Notes under the pieces: generated by a model
Database searches by the model: none
The model's input: only the letters and a program-made list of their open reading frames with translations
Told to the model about the DNA's origin: nothing
NCBI GenBank assembly: GCA_002308915.1
Contig: DBWI01000006.1
Span: 1 to 62,847 of the forward strand
DNA: 62,847 nt
Source: Christensenella sp. UBA1242
GTDB taxonomy: Bacteria; Bacillota; Clostridia; Christensenellales; UBA1242
Direction of reading: 5' to 3'
Translations under genes and position numbers: made by a program
In this document: positions 58,101 to 62,847 of the stretch, one piece after another
Numbering within the stretch: the first letter of the stretch is position 1
Layout of the letters: each line of letters opens with the position of its first letter

Positions 58101-61100
58101 TTCACTAATGTTGTAGGTGATAGGGAAGACATTTGTTTGAGCCATTGCTTCATAGTCGGTAATATAGATTGTATAAACCGTTATGTTTCCAGCCATATCT
58201 CTTTCAACAATTTCCAAATATGGTTTTGTGTGTTGATTTAGAGTTTCTAGGATAGAAGCAAGTGATCTTGCATTAAGAACTTCAAAACCATCTGTTGAAT
58301 TTTCTATTGAGCTTGGCGATGTTTCTTGAACAAATATGTCGTTGTATTTTGTATATACTTTTACTCCGTTTGTTGTTGTTTCAAAATATCTATACAAAAT
58401 GTTATAAGCTTCGCCGTCTGAATGAGAATTAAGGTCAAGTATTGAAGAGATGTTTTGCTTGTCAATTGCAAATGCAAAATATCTATAAAGACCAGTGTTT
58501 ACAGAAGTGTTATATCCACTACCATAAGTTCTAACAAGGTCATAATCAATATTGTTAAGTTCAACTAATCTTCTGATGTTTGCAGCAGGGGCAACTGTGT
58601 CTATAACTAATGAATGAGATGTTCTAAAGTATCCTTCGTTATAATCCATTTCATCGCCTTCATATTGCATAGAGAATGTTATTCTGCTATTGTTTGCATA
58701 TGCACCAATGTTTTTAAGATTGATGTCAACGAAATGACGATTGCCAACTGTTGTAATTTGATTTGAATCAACTTTTACTTGATTTAGGTTGTTTATTTTG
58801 TAATAGATTTGTTCTTTATCTATTTTTGCTTCAAACAAGTTTTCGGAATCAACCCAAGAAAGTCTAACAACATCTTTGTTTGTGTAGTATACACCATTTG
58901 CACTGTTAAATTCCTCATCGTTTACATTTGTGATAGTAAATGCTGGTTCTGATTGATAAATTTGGAATACAAAGCTAAATGTGTTAGGTAGGTAAGCTGT
59001 ATAGCCTTGGTTGATTGTAACTTTGTAATAACCAACCTTTTTGAATGCAATACCACTATTGGTGTTATTGAATTTCAAATAACCATTTGCTGTGCCTTGA
59101 CTTGTATATTTTTCTTTTGACAAAGCAAGTTGAGATTTTTCTGCCGCATAAACTATTTCTGCCGATAGAGCATAGGAATTAATTTTACTTGATGCGTCGC
59201 TTGCATTCCAATTAACAATAGTTTTTTCTTGTCTAAATTGAGGGTCATCTTCATAAGAGTAACCATATTTAACTTCTGGAATAAATACGAACACAGGAAG
59301 TTTGTTTGTTACAAGTATTGCTTCATCGTTGCCTTGCAAGTTGCTTGCAATATAGATGTCGTTGAATACCATTCTTCCGCTGTTGCCATCTTCCAAAACT
59401 TGAAGTTTGATTGCTTCACCAATATAGTTGAACATTGTTCCATCTTCGTCAACGACTTCTGGGGCAGTGATAATGCCATATCTATCAACAATGAAAGTAA
59501 ATGTTCTTGTCATATAGTCATAATTTGCATTAATTCTTTCACTTGTACTTGTTAAGTTTGAATAAACTCTTGTGATTGTATATTTTCCAGCCATTGTTTG
59601 ATACAACGATGTAATTGGACTATATACATATTCTTTGTTTACTTCCCAATTATATGTACCATCACCATTTGGTGTTGCAAGGTTTTCTTCTGGGCTAAGT
59701 CTTGAATAAATTGTAATAGGTGAACCAGGTTGTTCAAATTTGTATCCAAAGATAGTATCAGAATAACTTGTTTTTGAGAAAGGACTATATGTGTATGTGA
59801 TGTTTTCAATTTCCAAAACACCTTCTTCTGGTTTTGGATTGAATGTCAAGTTAATTATCTCATTGCAGCTTGCAAGCAAATTTGCTGTTGTTGGAATATA
59901 ATATTTTGATTGTGTGCTTTGAGTAGTGTCTGTTTGCATAAATGAATCTTGAACAAGTGCTTTTTCTTGGTTGTTGCTTGTTGTGTAGGTAAGTACTGTT
60001 CTAGAAGCATCAGAAGACATGATTACACTATGAGTACCAGAATAGTATTGTTCATAGTTTTTAAAACTTGTCTTATTGTTTTCATCTGCATATTTTGTGT
60101 TTGCATTATCGCGAGTATAGAAAACATATTGAAGTTCATTTGCAACATAACCACCATTGCCATCATCTTTTAGGAATTCGATTTCATATTGGTCTTGACC
60201 TTCAATTGCAAAGTATGTGCCATCACCAATTGAACAATAAACTAATTCATTAATTGGAGTTTTTGTAAAGAATGTGTTTACTGTGTTAATACTCAACATT
60301 TCAAAGTAATTTGTGTATACGTCTGTTTCGTTAAGTATTTTGCTAAGCCATGTATCTTTTACGTCAATAACTCTTGAGCTAATTTTAAGGTTATTGAATT
60401 TGATTACTTTGTGTGTTCCCCAAATTACTGTTACATCAGAAGACAAAATATTTAATCCTTCAATTTCTGTAAACTCGCCATTGATTTTTTGAAGTATCTT
60501 ATTTTGTGTGTTATCAATAATAAAAGCAAAGTATTGTTTGTTGCCAGCTGTATCATAAATTCTAAAGATGTACATTCCGGCTTGGGTTAGGGCATTTGAT
60601 GACCTGATATAGTCGCTTGCAATATTGTTTGCATATTCAACACTTTGTAGTCCACCATCAATATCTCTGTAGTCGAACATATATTGAACAGGAACTGCTC
60701 CATAAGAATATAAGTTTTCTAGCATTGCATTTGAATAGTTTGTTGAATTATCTTTTGTTAAAGGAATGTATTTGTATTCTGCTGTGGTTTTGCTACCACT
60801 AGATTTTTCATTCCACATAACCATAACAGGTTGATTTGTTAAGAAGTCAACTGTTCCTTCTTTAACGTAATATTCGGCATCAAGTTTTGCAAGTGAACTA
60901 ATTTGAATACCTTCAATAGGTGTTTTGTCTATTGAAAAGTTTGTTGAATAATTTCTTGTGTAATTTTTGCCAAAATACATTGTCACGCGATATTTGCCGT
61001 TGTTTTGAAGACCAACAACTTCGCCATCGCCAACAGTAGCATAGAATGTTTCTGCACCTGTGTAGTTGGCTCTAACATAAATATCAACTCTTGTCTTTGC

Positions 61101-62774
61101 ATTAAAGATGCTTGACAATGAAGATTTTCTAACTGTAACGCTTTGGTTTGTAAATGATTGATCCAAAAGTGCTTGGTTGCTTTCATTTTTAATTTCAAAT
61201 TCAGAGGTGTCTTTTGTGATTTGGAATACAAACCATTGAGCACTCAATTGAATACTTCTGTCACCAGAAATTTCTGAAGGTTGCCAATTGTCTTCAACAT
61301 TTGAACCATTGACAAGTGTATGATTTTTGTAAACTAATTTTACAAGATAAATTCCTGTTTGAGTGAATGGGCTGTTGTCATAATCATAATATTGTTGTGA
61401 TTCTGAATTTGGAACAATGCTATATGTTGAACCACTTTTTGCAAGTTTCCAATACTTACTTTGTGTTTGAACAACATCTTCGTTGTTATCTTTATTGAAG
61501 ATTTCTACGTTGTATTTGAATTGAACAGGGGCTTGGTTTGTTGATTGAACTTTGATTGTTGTTCCAAGCAATCCACCTTCGCCTAAGAGTAAAGCAAGAG
61601 TATCTGCTTCTGTGTCAACAGTTGTTGTTGTGCTTGTTATTGAATTTGTGACTTCACCATAGATTGCTTTTTTGAATTCATCTGCTGTTTGATATGTGAT
61701 ATCTGTTATTTCATTTCCAATAACACCATCTTCTAGTGTTTTGAATTCTTTTAGCTCTCCAGAAAATACATCACTGTAATATGCTTGATAACCAAATATT
61801 TCGAGTGCATCACATTTGTTTATTCTTTGAGTGGATATTGCCATATCACTCATATTGTTAGATTGATTCAAGACATCAATATTTCCATCATAAACATATG
61901 TGAATGTGTAGCTAATTGAATATAAGCCAAGGTCATTGAAATATATTATAACATTGTCTGTTGCATCATCTTCTTCAAAATATACAAGGTTGTTATCTGT
62001 TTGAACAGTTGTTCCATCAAACCAAATATTTTGAATTGTGTTGTTCTTTTGGAAAGTTTTTGTTATGCAAAGTCTAAAGTTCTTTTTGTTAAATGTTAAT
62101 GTAGGAAGTTGATTTGTTTTTTGACTGTTTTCTGTTTTTTGATATTGATAAGAATAAACACGGTCATAAGAAGCAGCTGCTCTGTATACTTCATCAAAAG
62201 TAAAGTTAAAAGTTGATTGAACGCATGAGCCATATTTTGATGAACTAAAGTAGTTTTGTTCTTGGAGAACATAATATGTGAATGAGAATGATTTGTTGTT
62301 GTCAACTCCGTTTTCGTTAATGATGTAGTTTATTGTTAAGTCATATCTTCCATAAGGGAAGTAGTCTGCATCGTCTGTTCTTGTGATTATACTAAAAGCA
62401 TTGTCAACATAAGATACTTGAATACCAAGGTCAAACAATTCGCTGTTTGTATAACTTCTTGAGTTGAATGTTATGTATGGGTTGATGTGCTTAATAACTC
62501 TTTGGTCTGTTGGATCATCAATTCTAAGTAATGCTTCAACAACATGTCCATATCTAACGTATGCAACATCTCCATTATTGATGGTTGCATAAGCCCTGTT
62601 GTTTTCTGATGAATCTCCTTCATATGTTGAATACTGAATTACACTAAAATACTCTGGTATGTTTTCTTCTGCCAAAACCAAATTGTTGTTTGTTCTAAAA
62701 GAAAAAACACCAAGGAAACCTAGTGCAATTATTATAAGACTTAGAGCATAATACCTAAAATTAAACTTTCTCAT
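55116..62774 (-). CDS. Giant multi-domain surface protein, membrane-anchored at the C-terminus
   Basis: 2552 aa. A signal peptide (residues ~1-36, hydrophobic ALSLIIIALGFLGVFSF, likely cleavage after VLA) leads an extracellular region of ~2450 residues, almost all beta structure and rich in Thr, Ser, Asn and Tyr. Recurrent endings such as IYDTAGNKQYFAFIIDNT, ERDMAGNITVYTIYI, FKDMAGNTHMF and DKSGTYFIQLY indicate many degenerate bacterial Ig-like domains. A C-terminal helix (AISIILIVASSIIAVVGVIVFI) with a basic tail LRKRMKVR anchors it; no LPxTG is seen. The start at 62774 has GGAG 7 nt upstream. Function is probably adhesion or wall architecture. Confidence 0.85.
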   Translation of the reverse strand: MRKFNFRYYALSLIIIALGFLGVFSFRTNNNLVLAEENIPEYFSVIQYSTYEGDSSENNRAYATINNGDVAYVRYGHVVEALLRIDDPTDQRVIKHINPYITFNSRSYTNSELFDLGIQVSYVDNAFSIITRTDDADYFPYGRYDLTINYIINENGVDNNKSFSFTYYVLQEQNYFSSSKYGSCVQSTFNFTFDEVYRAAASYDRVYSYQYQKTENSQKTNQLPTLTFNKKNFRLCITKTFQKNNTIQNIWFDGTTVQTDNNLVYFEEDDATDNVIIYFNDLGLYSISYTFTYVYDGNIDVLNQSNNMSDMAISTQRINKCDALEIFGYQAYYSDVFSGELKEFKTLEDGVIGNEITDITYQTADEFKKAIYGEVTNSITSTTTTVDTEADTLALLLGEGGLLGTTIKVQSTNQAPVQFKYNVEIFNKDNNEDVVQTQSKYWKLAKSGSTYSIVPNSESQQYYDYDNSPFTQTGIYLVKLVYKNHTLVNGSNVEDNWQPSEISGDRSIQLSAQWFVFQITKDTSEFEIKNESNQALLDQSFTNQSVTVRKSSLSSIFNAKTRVDIYVRANYTGAETFYATVGDGEVVGLQNNGKYRVTMYFGKNYTRNYSTNFSIDKTPIEGIQISSLAKLDAEYYVKEGTVDFLTNQPVMVMWNEKSSGSKTTAEYKYIPLTKDNSTNYSNAMLENLYSYGAVPVQYMFDYRDIDGGLQSVEYANNIASDYIRSSNALTQAGMYIFRIYDTAGNKQYFAFIIDNTQNKILQKINGEFTEIEGLNILSSDVTVIWGTHKVIKFNNLKISSRVIDVKDTWLSKILNETDVYTNYFEMLSINTVNTFFTKTPINELVYCSIGDGTYFAIEGQDQYEIEFLKDDGNGGYVANELQYVFYTRDNANTKYADENNKTSFKNYEQYYSGTHSVIMSSDASRTVLTYTTSNNQEKALVQDSFMQTDTTQSTQSKYYIPTTANLLASCNEIINLTFNPKPEEGVLEIENITYTYSPFSKTSYSDTIFGYKFEQPGSPITIYSRLSPEENLATPNGDGTYNWEVNKEYVYSPITSLYQTMAGKYTITRVYSNLTSTSERINANYDYMTRTFTFIVDRYGIITAPEVVDEDGTMFNYIGEAIKLQVLEDGNSGRMVFNDIYIASNLQGNDEAILVTNKLPVFVFIPEVKYGYSYEDDPQFRQEKTIVNWNASDASSKINSYALSAEIVYAAEKSQLALSKEKYTSQGTANGYLKFNNTNSGIAFKKVGYYKVTINQGYTAYLPNTFSFVFQIYQSEPAFTITNVNDEEFNSANGVYYTNKDVVRLSWVDSENLFEAKIDKEQIYYKINNLNQVKVDSNQITTVGNRHFVDINLKNIGAYANNSRITFSMQYEGDEMDYNEGYFRTSHSLVIDTVAPAANIRRLVELNNIDYDLVRTYGSGYNTSVNTGLYRYFAFAIDKQNISSILDLNSHSDGEAYNILYRYFETTTNGVKVYTKYNDIFVQETSPSSIENSTDGFEVLNARSLASILETLNQHTKPYLEIVERDMAGNITVYTIYITDYEAMAQTNVFPITYNISENPKNVLYADVSARFNVYAKSSFSISKYDMFGYDWSILTVGATKYLKTPYSEGYYINLNTYNPANVTESQFELEQITRLLPSAQKQVLTFGFVPYFGNIVFDCSVLNSSLDVKHTSTISAYANEEGLLIKVPTNSTNNAALIYANYVEIVHFVKTQNMTSYIQENLYKKEDATYFSSADQILENTSIISSVYVNYMGSVYLKITINEPQKNRYYKYLVKDNFMDEYSLTNIYGSEPIEKELYSSVDIVENYENGVRYYYSTKDITYVYNYKKDTITIVSSATPRVFKIEPNTNEYREFNALGYGRIDFSTTTDLCVVVLYAAKQDMANGIIGGERSFVIRVYEAIEEINNGLPYKTLNLVTYNYIPSITLLDIYNNSQNALFNKDTMYGNDLKITFKQNVGRIPCAVILEYEDGTKEQIVSGKVLTSPGLYSLIIKYTELFTADQYNTYLEFIISDNDEDFYQVRYLSNNSTYKYATPTGNNYTFVESNTTYTITTHYILNTSEFEIVCNTDQDVKVQDSTIIRNGDYSTYIYIVSNNDSTNASKYFKKTIAITVIPRSTNILTKYSYYTNEGTRTIFDTTKTQESFVVSTEENNTSYKRIAWQSYYGIPENKVTATIYFGDNQQIYNAETKTEGDITIVTLKSSGTYYLSFKDMAGNTHMFNQLLSTYTIKYLRSVIYNVNGESPINNAVYDDTVTVSIPASTLSYYDRNAQPSLTVLKNGNEYTPEYSRETRSYIFTEAGLYKIWFSAAVTENGVVKNINEQPLYFLIIKPNESRSAFELGEYADYYIESVVRENVDITDRITNENMGKLVEKTLQDDDGVYYKKLFLKNLFISVNDAVTGSGNYTITVNTANEFGQKFTFSFWINNKPAPINVSIEDNSSTTNPIIVSFNTSDLLEDVGDCVLKITGLNDYHLSKQAFADGELKSSYSFSIDKSGTYFIQLYTESGKLLYSYKVTKNEPLNAISIILIVASSIIAVVGVIVFIKLRKRMKVR

Positions 62775-62802
62775 AACATTCTCCATTATATTTTTCAAAC
62801 AA

Positions 62803-62832
62803 ATTTTAGCACATTTCAAATAATTTTGACAA
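62803..62832 (-). promoter_or_regulatory. Promoter of the giant surface protein
   Basis: -35 TTGTCA (62832-62827), 18-bp spacer, -10 TAAAAT (62808-62803). The -35 lies within TTTGTCAAA (62833-62825), a match to the Spo0A-box consensus TTTGTCRAA. Confidence 0.55.
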
Positions 62833-62847
62833 ATATATTGTGTATAC

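Overview
The window is AT-rich, densely coded DNA from a Gram-positive-type bacterium. It is probably an uncultured, gut-type member of the Bacillota (Clostridia or a relative). Reasons: rpsF-ssb-rpsR and murB-PHP-whiA-dnaE linkages, a Spo0A-type DNA-binding domain, HelD, RecD2, VanW, lipoprotein boxes with no outer-membrane genes, U-tract terminators after most operons, and sigma-A-type promoters with 16-18 bp spacers. No plasmid, phage or transposase genes were seen. I cannot name a genus from the sequence alone.

Layout. 1-5000: 3' end of tuf, a structured intergenic element, a HopA1-like protein, a RimK-like ATP-grasp ligase, rpsF-ssb-rpsR, and an intracellular transglutaminase-like protein. 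5000-11200: a VanW-type envelope protein, a 59-aa orphan gene, a HicB-like protein, and a 1274-aa surface protein with tandem repeats and BspA-type leucine-rich repeats. 11200-15250: a regulatory island with one Spo0A-like regulator whose phospho-acceptor Asp is Glu, two more degenerate Spo0A-family proteins, and a membrane-anchored Fn3-like protein between them. 15290-22820: murB-PHP-whiA-dnaE-pfk-PH run. 22900-25400: small membrane proteins, a lipoprotein and an Smr-domain protein. 25480-28960: an acetyltransferase-GlmM fusion followed by M14 and M19 peptidases, apparently a cell-wall amino-sugar and peptide operon. 29000-39550: HelD, a GLUG-repeat surface protein, a MarR-type regulator, RecD2, a ComF-like protein and SecA. 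39600-46420: membrane-protein cassettes, including an S-4TM-type protein, XRE regulators, an ABC transporter and a GNAT enzyme. 46570-54850: lipoprotein plus MacB-like ABC operon, a TIM-barrel isomerase, proS, and a second transglutaminase-like protein. 54990-62774: a second copy of the structured element, then a 2552-aa surface protein.

Most notable observations. (1) Two diverged copies of a ~125-nt element lie near opposite ends of the window. They share unpaired core motifs while their helices differ in sequence but remain paired, so they look like a structured RNA. I do not recognise the family. (2) The Spo0A-like trio has a receiver that cannot be phosphorylated in the usual way. (3) Several genes have a good promoter whose -10 box lies only 6-9 nt before the ATG, with no Shine-Dalgarno, implying leaderless mRNAs. 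(4) The GlmU-type acetyltransferase domain is fused to phosphoglucosamine mutase. (5) A 42-bp duplicated terminator brackets a small regulator plus membrane-protein cassette.

Functional calls come from reading motifs by eye. No database or folding program was run.
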